A model generated the notes under the pieces. That model ran no database searches. It saw only the letters and a program-made list of their open reading frames with translations, and was not told the origin of the DNA. DNA of 64,000 nt from positions 930,001 through 994,000 of the forward strand of contig JAGPNK010000005.1 in NCBI GenBank assembly GCA_020746835.1, read 5' to 3'. Both the position numbers and the translations under genes were made by a program. Of the stretch, positions 46,977 to 57,876 are shown piece after piece. Positions within the stretch are counted from its first letter, which is position 1; every line of letters begins with the position of its first letter. Source of the stretch: Stachybotrys elegans. Taxonomy: Eukaryota > Ascomycota > Sordariomycetes > Hypocreales > Stachybotryaceae.

Positions 46977-48025
46977 ATGAGTGACTACGCCCCGCCCGCC
47001 GGTCCCCCGCCTCCGGCTGCCCCCGAGGTGCCAGCCGGATGGGCAGCACGATGGAACGACCAGTATAAGACATGGTGAGTTTATCTTCTCGCGCGCGCGC
47101 GCACGCGCTCTGTTTCGAGGCATGGCTAACACTTCCTTCGCCTCCAGGTTCTACGTCAACATCTACACCAAGAAGTCGCAATGGGATAAGCCCACAGAGC
47201 CCGTCTATCCTCCCGGCGAGGACGCTCCCCCGCCCGACGCACCCCCCGGCTACACGCCCGGCAGCGGTCCCGCGCCCTCGGACGTCAAGAAGAACCCCTA
47301 CCTCGACCAGCAGCAGTCCTACGACGGCGCCTCCGCCGCCGGCAGCTCCTCGTATCAGGACGAGGATGCCCGCCTCGCCGCGCAGCTTCAAGCAGAGGAG
47401 GACGCGCGCAGTCGCAGCGCCATGGGCGGACCGACTCCTCCCGCCGGATACGGCACCAGCAGTCCCAACCCTGGCCAGCAGAGTCCCTACCCCCAGGAGC
47501 TGCCCCCGCGCGACAGGGGAAAGTCTAGCGGTGGCTTCCTCGGCAAGCTCATCAACAAGGCAAAGTCTACCGCCAGCGGCAGCTCCGGCCCTCGCTACGG
47601 CGGCCACCAGCCTCAGTACGGCGGCGCTCCTCAGTACGGTGGTGCGCCTGGCTACGGTGCGCCTCAGTATGGCCAGCCCGGTCCCTATGGCCAGCCTGGC
47701 GGTGGCTACTACCCCCAGCAGGGCCACTACCCTCCCCAGATGGGCTACGGCGGGCACGGGTATCCCCAGCAGTACGGCCGTCCCCAGAGGAGCGGCGGTG
47801 GCGGTATGGGCATGATGGGTGGTGCGGCCCTCGGTCTGGGTGCTGGTGTGATAGGTGGTGCGCTCGTAGCAGATGCCATCAACGACAACGAGCAGGAGGC
47901 GTACGCAGAGGGATACAGTACGTTGTTTCCAGTCCTCCCCAACTTGATAAGAAGCATACAGGTGGCTAACAGTTGATACAACAGATGACGGAGCCGACGG
48001 TGATGATTTCGGAGGCGACTTCTAA
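46977..48025 (+). CDS. WW-domain protein with Gly/Pro/Tyr-rich tail
   Basis: Exons 46977-47074, 47148-47917 and 47985-48025 give 302 residues. Introns are 73 nt (GTGAGT, GGCTAAC branch) and 67 nt (GTACGT, GGCTAAC branch). The first intron splits the WW domain (about 18-50): VPAGWAARWNDQYKTW joins FYVNIYTKKSQWDKP, giving both signature Trp residues (22 and 45) and the Pro. WW domains bind Pro-rich ligands such as PPxY. The tail has repeated QYGGAP, GYGAPQYGQP and GGYYPQQGHYP blocks, then GMGMMGGAALGLGAGVIGGA, a Gly-zipper-like hydrophobic segment, and an acidic end, DDGADGDDFGGDF. This layout is common in fungal WW proteins of unknown function and suggests an aggregation-prone adaptor. Confidence 0.88.
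47091..47102 (+). repeat. Short (GC)n tract in intron 1 of the WW-domain gene
   Basis: Six GC units within the 73-nt intron, between the donor and the branch point. Confidence 0.7.
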
Positions 48026-48477
48026 GCTCGTTTTGAGCAGCGAGCTTGAGCCAACTTGGTGCCTCCTTCGTATTTGTCTTGCATGGGTTGGTTTTGTCGA
48101 TTTGCCCTTTAGAAATATTCCCCTTTTTGGTCTCTGCTTCTCTCTTCTTTTTTTATTTTCTTTTCTCGATGGGATTACGGGAACATGATGTACAACCGGA
48201 TGACGCCGCTGCGGCATGTACAATTGCGTTGTTCCTGTGAGCCGGATAGACTCCAGGATAGAAAAACGTATCGGGGTTTACGTTGGTTCAGGCTTTTGTG
48301 GATAGGATTTGGAGGGGTTGACTCCCTAGAACGTCAGAAATACAATCAATCGCCATAATATACCTCTTGTCCAACTCTCATCGATGTGATATAGCTTTCA
48401 TAAATCATCACGCTCTTATGTGATCAATTTTGTCTATGCACGCGAGTGCTGTAACCAGAATGCGGGAGTATACATCT
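48026..48477. other. Convergent 3' region between WW-domain gene and EMC7
   Basis: T-rich 3' ends (48110-48170) and nothing else recognisable. Confidence 0.55.
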
Positions 48478-49305
48478 TCACCTCTTGCCGCCGCCGTTCT
48501 TGGGTGCCTCTCCATCCTGCTTGTTGGAGCCGGCGAGATAGGCAGCCATGTCGAAGTTCCCGAGCGGGTTCTGGGGCTGCTCGCCGCCGCCGCCGCCGCC
48601 CATCATGGCGCTCATGGGACCTCCGCGCTGGCGAGCCTCGAATTCGGCGCGCATCTCGGGGTCCACTGTGTGCAAGGTCAGTACGACGACTCTGAGGAAG
48701 CTTTGGTTGAATACCCATGGGGGTAGGAGGTCTGGACGTACTGTTTTCCAGAAGCTTGGGCATGCCGACGGACAGTCCTAGGGTGACGATGCCCATGAGG
48801 ATCATGGGGTTCTTGAGGATGCTGAGAATGGAGACTAGACAGAGCACATCAGTTATGCTGCGTCCCCAACCGCACATCCGAGGTACTCACACTTGGGTCG
48901 CTCGAGGAAGTAATTCTTGGGACCTCTTGCTCGAAGCTCGACGCCCTGCCCAACGCTACCCTCTTTGACAGGCAGCGCCTCGCCCTTGTTGGCCCAGTCG
49001 TTGCCACGGAACGTCTCCCACGCAGCAATGGTACCATCGGGAGCGACATCGATGCGCAGGGGCGAGAAGGCCGTGGTGGGGCAGTGGACGTCGACGAGGT
49101 AGGATCCCGGAGTGACGTTGCGGAAGACGAAGGTGTTGATACTGGACAGCGGCGCCGAGAGGTGCGAGTCGAGGGCGGAGAGGGTGGCGCGGGTTGAGGA
49201 GGGCAGGGTGAAGGGGTTCGGCTTGGCGGGCAGGTACAGCGTCAGCTCGGCGGCGAGGGCTGCGCCGATGAGCCCCAGGAGGGGAAGGCTGGCGGTCAGG
49301 CGCAT
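48478..49305 (-). CDS. EMC7: ER membrane protein complex subunit 7 (EMC7/Sop4-like)
   Basis: Exons 49305-48891, 48834-48742 and 48665-48478 encode 231 residues. Introns are 56 nt (GTGAGT, CATAACTGAT branch region) and 76 nt (GTACGT, TACTGAC). A signal peptide (MRLTASLPLLGLIGAALA) precedes a luminal beta-sandwich domain (DUF2012/EMC7) with FVFRNVTPGSYLVDVHCPTT and FSPLRIDVAPDG. After the junction ERPKFSILSILKNPMILMG begins the membrane helix (MILMGIVTLGLSVGMPKLLE). The cytoplasmic tail is typical of EMC7: MDPEMRAEFEARQRGGPM, then Gly-rich and a QNPLGNFDMAAYLAG motif. The EMC inserts and folds multi-pass membrane proteins in the ER. A longer upstream ATG frame runs through the CA repeat and is rejected, because only this start gives a signal peptide. 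Confidence 0.92.
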
Positions 49306-49351
49306 TGTTGGGGGAGGGCAGTGCGTGGGAAGCTTGATAGTCCTGGGGAGA

Positions 49352-49360
<9 letters not shown>

Positions 49361-49385
<25 letters not shown>
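49361..49385 (+). repeat. (GT)n microsatellite in the EMC7 leader
   Basis: About twelve uninterrupted GT units, preceded by imperfect GTGC units from about 49353. It lies 55-80 bases upstream of the EMC7 ATG (as CA on the coding strand), so probably in its 5' UTR. Confidence 0.9.
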
Positions 49386-50298
49386 ATGTCGTGGGATGGA
49401 GAGGTTGCGTTGGAGGTTTACGGGCCAATCAGCAGTGGGAGGAAAGGTGGGGACCTTTGAGCTTCTACGCCATTAACCAGTGCCGTCAAGATGGACGTCC
49501 AAGAAGCGTAATATTCATCCATCATGTCTAGGGATTATTGTTTTTCTCTATGGGAAAATGGGTGATTAATTCCTGGGAAATTTTAAGAGAATATCACAGC
49601 GACAATACTGGACCATCCTCCGTATACATATCGCCCGTTTCAGGTTCAATATGCATATGTTATTAATCTACTACCTTGGAGCAGTATCGTCGGGTAATCT
49701 GCAAACACCCTCAGCCGGACACGATATATTGCACCCAGAATAGCCAGTCGCGGATGATTCAAGGATGCAACAGCGCAATCAGCGCATGCCATCTATCCAC
49801 GGACCAGTGCACGCGCACAAACACACATACACCCGTGCGTGGGAGGCGATCGATCAGCCGTGTCCCCATCGCATTGGCTGCATTATTCAGGCCCCCCTGC
49901 GCACCTCGACGTTTCAGATGCGACCCGGAGTCGCACGTTGCCGGTAGTCAGTTGGGCCAGCGCATCGCATTGCCCAGCATTCATGCTATGACACATTCTG
50001 CCTCTTATTCCCTTCTCCGTCGTGTTTCTTCTTTTTCTCCCCCCGTCCTTCCCTTCACACCCTTCCGTGGCCATTTCGGGCAGTCTTCTCTCTTTTCTCT
50101 CTTTCACTGCTGTGCTCTTGTTCGCCTCTACATCCCTTCGTTTCTCATTCTCTCGTTACCGCTCTTGCGTTTATCATCTTACATTGGCCTTGGGTCGATT
50201 GTTTCTGCTTCTTGACGGGGCCTCTGTACATCATAAACATTGCTGCCACTCATTCAGCTCCTTCTATTCTTATTCTTATTCTTCTTCGCCTTCATCTT

Positions 50299-50404
50299 CC
50301 TCCTCCTCCTCCTCCTCCTCCTCCTCCTCCTCCTCCTCCTCCTCCTCCTCCTCCTCCTCCTCCTCCTCCTCCTCCTCCTCCTCCTCCTCCTCCTCCTCCT
50401 CCTC
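50299..50404 (+). repeat. (CCT)n microsatellite, about 35 units, in the leader of the MARVEL-type gene
   Basis: An essentially perfect trinucleotide array of about 106 bases, ending 37 bases before the ATG at 50442. It yields artefactual Pro, Leu, Ser, Arg, Glu or Gly homopolymer ORFs on both strands. Confidence 0.95.
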
Positions 50405-50441
50405 GCTTTACTCGTAATCTGTAGCGTGGAAGTCCTTCGCA

Positions 50442-50979
50442 ATGGCCAACAGCAACCTTTCTCTCTACATCCGGGCTCCCCAGGTCATCCTTGCCCTCAT
50501 CAACCTTGGTCTGGCTGGCTATGGTGAGTAGAGCCGCAACCCTACACCTACCTTGATGCGCCGCAGGAAACTAACCATGCCTCCCAGTGGCTAGCTACTA
50601 CAACGGCATGCAACGGCAAGCCCCAGGCCCTGTCAGCTTCCTCATCTTCGCCACCAGCTTCTCCCTCTTGGTCATCCCGTATCTCGAGATTGTGGCCAGG
50701 CGCTTCCCCCGAGTAGGCCACCCCTACGGCAAGCTAGCCCTCGAGGCCATCAATACTATCCTCTTCTTCAGCGGCTTCATCGCTCTGGCCGCCTTCCTCG
50801 GCCAGCTCAATTTCTGCAACGGTCCCGTGTGCAGTGCCGCGCGGGCGCTCAACGTCTTTGCCGCCTTGGAGTTTGTGGCTTGGGCTGCCACGACGGGGCT
50901 GCAGGCCAAGGCCGTGTTCCAGGGAAGGGATAATGGGGATATTATGGCCGCACCGCCATCACCCATGATCCAGGTCTAA
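50442..50979 (+). CDS. MARVEL-like four-pass membrane protein
   Basis: Exons 50442-50523 and 50588-50979 with a 64-nt intron (GTGAGT, ACTAAC branch) give 157 residues. Four hydrophobic segments are visible: VILALINLGLAGYVASYY (completed by splicing), VSFLIFATSFSLLVIPYLEI, AINTILFFSGFIALAAFLG and ALNVFAALEFVAWAATTGLQ. Between the last two is a loop with two Cys (FCNGPVCSAA), a usual MARVEL-domain feature. Fungal MARVEL proteins such as Nce102-type and related small ones sit in the plasma membrane or in secretory vesicles; the exact role of this one is not known to me. Its leader carries the long CCT repeat. Confidence 0.85.
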
Positions 50980-51783
50980 GAGGAGACGGTTGTGAGGAAG
51001 ATGCGAGGCGTTTATCCAGGGGGCGATGTGGTGCTGGGCGCTGGTTGTCCTGACTTTGACATTATTTTTTATTTTTATTTTTTTATTCGTTTGACAGACG
51101 CTGGTTGTCCAAGATGTTACGGAGTGACGTGACAGACTTACAAGGCAAGGCAAGACGGGGCGCACGCGGTTGATTCTACATTTCTTGTCTAGATGATGGG
51201 CTGGTTTGCTTCGAGGAGTTGGTATCCATCATACTTAAATATAAAGATATTACTCTATTCCATTGCTAAATGACGTTGACGCCCCATGCGCCGGCTGCCC
51301 TCTCCTTTCGTCTCCGATATCGTCGGTCCTTTCCCACGGATTCCAACAGTCGTGATCATCCGCCAGGCTGAAAGTTAGCTCACTCTAGTGCTGGACCCAA
51401 ATCGTATGACATAACAGCCAACGGACGGATGGGATCGCCAGCGACGTGTGCGATGGCGTGCTCGCATCCTCGTCGGCCCCCCGCTATCCAGCAGCTTTAA
51501 CCCCCCAAAGTGGCTTGAGCTCGTGCATCAACGTGGGAATGGCGAGGGCGAGATCAGAAGCTCGGCTGGTTCCATTGGTCCGTCTTCATTCTGTCCTGTC
51601 TTGTCTAACAATTCCAACACGTAAAAGAGAGAAGCTTTCCTTTCCCCCTCTCGTTTGTCGCTCCGATATCCCGCAAACCCTCTTCGTAGAAATACGTAGC
51701 ATCCATCACCAAGCCCAGGCTCGTGTCTAGACATCATCAACTATCATCTCCATCTACAATAACACCTTGATTTATCCTCAAGC
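50980..51783. promoter_or_regulatory. Upstream region of the O-acetylhomoserine sulfhydrylase gene
   Basis: It holds the MARVEL-gene 3' end (A/T-rich, 51055-51095) and the MET17 promoter. I looked for a full CYS3/Met4-type palindrome and did not find one; no gene is supported. Confidence 0.45.
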
Positions 51784-53557
<1,774 letters not shown>

Positions 53558-54628
53558 ACATGTATTGAATTGAATTGAATAGAATTGAAGCCGAATGACG
53601 GGAATTCAACGCAGTGCAGCTTGCAAGTAGCAACGCCCCATCGCAACAGAAGTACCTTGTGCCTGGGGCATTCGTGCAGAGGGAAATGAATGTGGTCGCT
53701 AAAATGTCCGCCTGACACCCTGCCGCATGTCGGAGCTCGACGGCCTCTATCACATGAAAGTCTTGAAGTACCAGGCCGGTCCAGCAGATTTGGAGAATGG
53801 GGAGAATGGGGGGAATGGAGGGTTGCATTGGGTGGTACTCGTGCACCCCAGGAAGGATTCATCCCCAGTGGCCCCAGATGCCCCTAACAGGCAGGGCACA
53901 TGCAAACCCCAGATTCCAATGCTGACCTGACAGTCTCCTGGCAGCATATTATTAAGCGACCACCAAATTTGGCATTGCTCTTCTATGGGGAATTCTTCCT
54001 TGTGCTGTTGGGGTCCAAATCGAACCAGCCCTCCCCGGAACAGATTGCCGACCAAAATGCACGTGAAGCCGATCCGTCGAGGGAATTTTCCCCAAAGCTT
54101 CTCGCCTACCACAGTTGCTCCCATTACAGGTACCTATAGGCGCATACTTGTAAGTAGGTACAGCATCATAGATCATGGGGCCGACGCGCACAGAATCTGG
54201 GGCAGGTGCCGAGGCTCGGTAAGCCTCGGCCAACCACCTCCAGCCAAAGGTCAGCAGCACCTCGCTCGTAGAGGTTAAGGTGCGGTAATGCCATCTCCAC
54301 AGCGTGCGGATGCCCCGTGTTTTAGCTCCGGGATCGCCTCCCTCCAGGCGATTGGTACCGCCAAACAATCTGCTTTCTCCCACCTGCATCATCCCTACCA
54401 GAACCACCATCCTCACTCTTTCCCTCCTTATCCATCCATCATTGTCCATCCGCCTATCGCCGCTCCCATCGTAGGCAAATTCTCAGACACCTCCTCCTCT
54501 GTGGTGATTCGCTTGGCCATCAAGCACCGACCGTGTCTCACCTCCCCCTCGCACGACAGCGTCGCACAGCTCGTCGCTGACCCCAATCGAACAAGCACAG
54601 TCCAGGTTGCCATCGCCCATCGTCCAAC
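53558..54628. other. Intergenic region upstream of the acyl-CoA synthetase (about 1.1 kb)
   Basis: It holds the MET17 3' flank and the synthetase promoter, C/T-rich from about 54370. Only short competing ORFs; none supported. Confidence 0.55.
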
Positions 54629-56818
54629 ATGGCGCCCCCGCCCCAAGATATCCAGGCCTACCTCAAGCGCGTCTCAGAGCCTCCCCCTCCTGGCTCCCCC
54701 TACGGTGTTCCTCTCCCCGGCTCAGAGCGTCCCGGCCGCTCTGCCATCTACAGGCACTGGCGCTTTCGCGACCAGCCCCTCGCCACCTCCATCGACCCCG
54801 AAGTCCAATCCCTCCATGACCTGATCGAGGTTGCTGCTAGGAGGAACCCAAAGGGCCGCTGCCTCGGGCATCGCCCTTGGCAGCCTGCTACCCAGACATG
54901 GGCCGACAAGTACGAATGGATAACCTACGCCGAGATGCTCGAACGCAAGAACAACCTCGGCCGTGGACTTGCTGAGCTCCATTCGCGCATCGGCCATACT
55001 GGCGACAAATATGCCGTTGGTATCTGGTCCCAGAACCGCCCCGAGTGGCAGATCTCCGACTTTGCCATCTCCTCGCAGTCTCTCTTCAGCGTCGCCCTCT
55101 ACGAGACGCTGGGCCCAGATGCCACCGAGTACATCATCAACCACTCCAAGCCCGCCTGCGTCATCAGCTCTCTCTCGCATATCCCCACTCTGCTGAAGCT
55201 CGCCCCGAGAGTCCCATCCCTCAAGATCATCATCTCCATGGACCCTCTGGACAGTGGTGAGGTCAAGGAACAGACCAAGGCCTTCATGCTCAACAACATG
55301 GCCAAGGATCACGGCATTCAAGTCCTGTCCATGACAGAGGTGGAGGATATTGGCGCCAAATCTGGCCGCCCTCTTCGCCCTCCTACCTGGGATGATATTT
55401 ACTCCATCAACTACACCTCAGGCACCACTGGCACTCCCAAGGGTGTTGTCCTCACCCACGGCAATGCCGTCTCCGCCAACACTGCCAGCCGCATGAATGG
55501 CACCGTCATGCCCAAGGACTGCCTCATCTCTTACTTGCCATTGGCCCACATCTATGGACGTGTTTGCGAGCATCTTGCACTGTCACAGGGTGCCTCCATT
55601 GGCTTCTTCCGCGGAGACATAATGGGCTTGGTGGATGATTTGAAGATCCTGCAACCGACAGGCTTCATTTCAGTGCCCCGTCTCTACAACCGCTTCAACC
55701 TCGCCCTACGAGAAGCTACGGTGCAGGCTGAAGGCATCCGTGGCGCTCTCTCCAGGCGCGTCATCAGCACCAAGATGGCTCAGATGAAGGCCCCCATCGG
55801 CAAAGCGACCAATAAGCACTTCCTCTACGACAGGGTATGGACTCCCAAGGTCCGCGCCGCCCTTGGCCTGAACAGGGCACACAGCATGATCAGCGGTGCC
55901 GCACAGCTGGATCCCCACGTGCACGAGTTCCTCCGTGCCGCAATTGGCAACAACTTTTACCAGGGCTATGGTCTGACTGAATCATTCGCCATGGGCACTC
56001 TGCAGATGGAAGGTGACTTCTCCATTGGCAACATTGGAGGTCCTATCGCGTCCAACGAGATATGCCTGGAATCCGTAACCGAGATGGAGTACACCGTCGA
56101 CGACAAGCCGAACCCTCGAGGTGAGATTCTGTTGAGGGGACCTTCCATCTTTACCCAGTACTACAGGAATGAGGAGGAGACCAAGAAGTCGATTGACGAG
56201 GACGGCTGGTTCCATACCGGTGATATCGCCGAGGTCGACAGCATGGGCCGCTTTAAGATCGTCGATCGCAAGAAGAACGTTCTGAAGCTGTCTCAGGGCG
56301 AGTACATCTCGCCTGAGCGTATCGAGAACGTCTTCATGGTTAACACCAACCTCATCAACGCTGCCTACGTTCACGGCGAAGCCAAGGAGTCGTCCCTTGT
56401 AGGTGTCTTTGGCATCGACCCCGTCAACTTCCCAGCTTTTGCCGCCAAGGTGCTCGAGAAGCCCATTGCCGCCGACAACAAGGCCGAGCTCCTGGCCGCC
56501 GCCAACCACCCCAACGTCAAGAAGGCATTTGTCAAGGTTCTCGACCGTATTGCCGTGAAGCAGAAGTTCAACAGCTTTGAGAAGGTCAAGAACGTGCACA
56601 TGGAGCTCGAGCCCTTTACGATCGACAACGAGCTGATGACACCCACGTATGTTTGCCCTAAATCTTTTTTTCCCTCTTATCAACGGTCTCATGCTAACCA
56701 CTTCTCTTTGAACAGTCTGAAACTCAAGCGCCCCCAGATCGCCAAGGCTTTCCGCTCCCAGATCGACCAGATGTACGCTGAGGTAAATGCTCAGGAGCCT
56801 GTCAAGAGCAAGCTCTAA
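54629..56818 (+). CDS. Long-chain acyl-CoA synthetase, peroxisomal type (Faa2-like)
   Basis: Exons 54629-56646 and 56716-56818, joined across a 69-nt intron with GTATGT and GCTAAC, give 706 residues. AMP-binding enzyme motifs are visible: the P-loop YTSGTTGTPKG (262-272), SYLPLAHIYGR, YQGYGLTES near 450, DGWFHTGDIAEVDSMGRFKI and the A8/hinge IVDRKKNVLKLSQGEYISPE. The C-terminus is SKL, a canonical type-1 peroxisomal targeting signal, so it most likely activates fatty acids with ATP and CoA inside peroxisomes for beta-oxidation, like yeast Faa2. The intron is a multiple of three and has no stop in frame, so unspliced mRNA would encode 23 extra residues about 35 residues before the SKL; the spliced junction (LMTPTLKLKRPQI) matches the family better. 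Confidence 0.94.
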   Translation: MAPPPQDIQAYLKRVSEPPPPGSPYGVPLPGSERPGRSAIYRHWRFRDQPLATSIDPEVQSLHDLIEVAARRNPKGRCLGHRPWQPATQTWADKYEWITYAEMLERKNNLGRGLAELHSRIGHTGDKYAVGIWSQNRPEWQISDFAISSQSLFSVALYETLGPDATEYIINHSKPACVISSLSHIPTLLKLAPRVPSLKIIISMDPLDSGEVKEQTKAFMLNNMAKDHGIQVLSMTEVEDIGAKSGRPLRPPTWDDIYSINYTSGTTGTPKGVVLTHGNAVSANTASRMNGTVMPKDCLISYLPLAHIYGRVCEHLALSQGASIGFFRGDIMGLVDDLKILQPTGFISVPRLYNRFNLALREATVQAEGIRGALSRRVISTKMAQMKAPIGKATNKHFLYDRVWTPKVRAALGLNRAHSMISGAAQLDPHVHEFLRAAIGNNFYQGYGLTESFAMGTLQMEGDFSIGNIGGPIASNEICLESVTEMEYTVDDKPNPRGEILLRGPSIFTQYYRNEEETKKSIDEDGWFHTGDIAEVDSMGRFKIVDRKKNVLKLSQGEYISPERIENVFMVNTNLINAAYVHGEAKESSLVGVFGIDPVNFPAFAAKVLEKPIAADNKAELLAAANHPNVKKAFVKVLDRIAVKQKFNSFEKVKNVHMELEPFTIDNELMTPTYVCPKSFFPSYQRSHANHFSLNSLKLKRPQIAKAFRSQIDQMYAEVNAQEPVKSKL

Positions 56819-57238
56819 GCTTGAATTGTTACTATTGTTGGCGGAATTCTATGTACGCGGCAACTTCTAGGCCGCCTTCCATGTATGAAGAGTGTTAAGT
56901 TAGCGAATTCTATTCGGTCCCGACTGGGTATTCAGGTTAGACCATGAGCTAGTAGTTGTATACATATTGAAATAAGGCAAATAACAAAATAAGTCGACAT
57001 ATCAATATGTCTTAGCTATGGGTGAGTACTACTGGGTGTATTTAATGCCACCCATTCGGTAATATATTATGCTGCCACTTGTGTATTGTTGCTTATTGGG
57101 CATTCCCTTTCTGGATACTAGCATGTTTCCAGCCACTTACATGATAGACAGGTACTTAATTTAGGCACAGGCACTTAGGTAAGTGCCAAGGTATTTGAAT
57201 TCTACGTGTAACTGTATACGGCGCATGGAATGACGTAT

Positions 57239-57590
57239 TGTCAGGGGCCTGAGCTAGCAAGGTGCCGTAGATGTCTGCCATCTACGGCGGTCGCAAGCTG
57301 ACAACGTCGCAAAGGGTCGTGCAGGATGCTGCTATTCATCGGTCAAAGCAAGGCTATTCACGCTAGAAGAACAATGAAAGGCTCCTTTAACTATGTACTG
57401 AGCCACATACTATAGTACACGAGCCAGCGGCTAGAACTGGCTAGAGGTGACTGCCTTATTTACAAACAAAGATAAAGGGCTAGAGAATAATATATATTAA
57501 CTTTACTACCTTGCTTTAATGTTATATATTTTCTTCTCTCTACTGTTTACGACTGTATTAGTTGCCGGGGCATTAGGCACTACCTTTACT
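57239..57590 (+). mobile_element. Diverged LTR relic (right end uncertain)
   Basis: It starts TGTCAGGGGCC and is colinear with the solo LTR at 61428. Shared landmarks at nearly equal offsets are GCTGCTATTCA, AAAGC-A-GCTATTCAC, ACAATG, CCTTTA and GAGAATAAT. Identity between the landmarks is low and the right end blends into A/T-rich sequence. I see no target-site duplication. Confidence 0.55.
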
Positions 57591-57660
57591 ATTTATTTAC
57601 TCTCTACTATTTACACTTTATATTATATACTCTTTTCCTTATTATATAAAGTTATATAAT
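57541..57660 (+). repeat. RIP-mutated inverted-repeat arm (left)
   Basis: It matches the reverse complement of 61255-61374 along about 120 bases. By eye about 16 differences are visible, and nearly all are C-to-T or G-to-A in this copy (for example ACACCCTACACTGCACACTC there reads ACACTTTATATTATATACTC here). Confidence 0.85.
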
Positions 57661-57876
57661 ATTAAATTTTTAAAAGTAATACTATTAACTAAAAGACTTT
57701 TTTAAATAAAAATTTAATAAATTTAGTAAATTAAATAATACTAGCTATGTTCTAAGCTATAAAGCACCCATAACTAAATAACCCCAGCATAGTAATGTTT
57801 TTAATTTCCCTTCCTTTAGTCAGCTATTTTAGTCTCTGCACTCCACAACCTCAAGATCAGCTACTGGAGCGCGTTA

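Larger units (their letters stand above)
49306..50441. other. Divergent region between EMC7 and MARVEL-type gene, with two microsatellites
   Basis: About 1.1 kb with both promoters. It carries a GT repeat close to the EMC7 start and a large CCT repeat close to the MARVEL start, listed separately, and a C/T-rich stretch from about 50010. No gene supported. Confidence 0.6.
56819..57876. other. Repeat-containing intergenic region, left side of the island
   Basis: It holds the synthetase 3' flank, an LTR-like relic from 57239 and a very A/T-rich stretch (about 57480-57790) that includes one arm of a RIP-mutated inverted repeat. The A/T-rich sequence reaches within about 90 bases of the WD40 gene start. 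Confidence 0.7.

Noticed and set aside
48853..49428. A longer EMC7 start running through the CA repeat
   Set aside because: It would place a His/Thr repeat before the signal peptide; the internal Met gives a standard secretory start.
50212..50527. Poly-Pro, poly-Leu, poly-Ser and poly-Arg ORFs
   Set aside because: They are translations of the CCT microsatellite in different frames.
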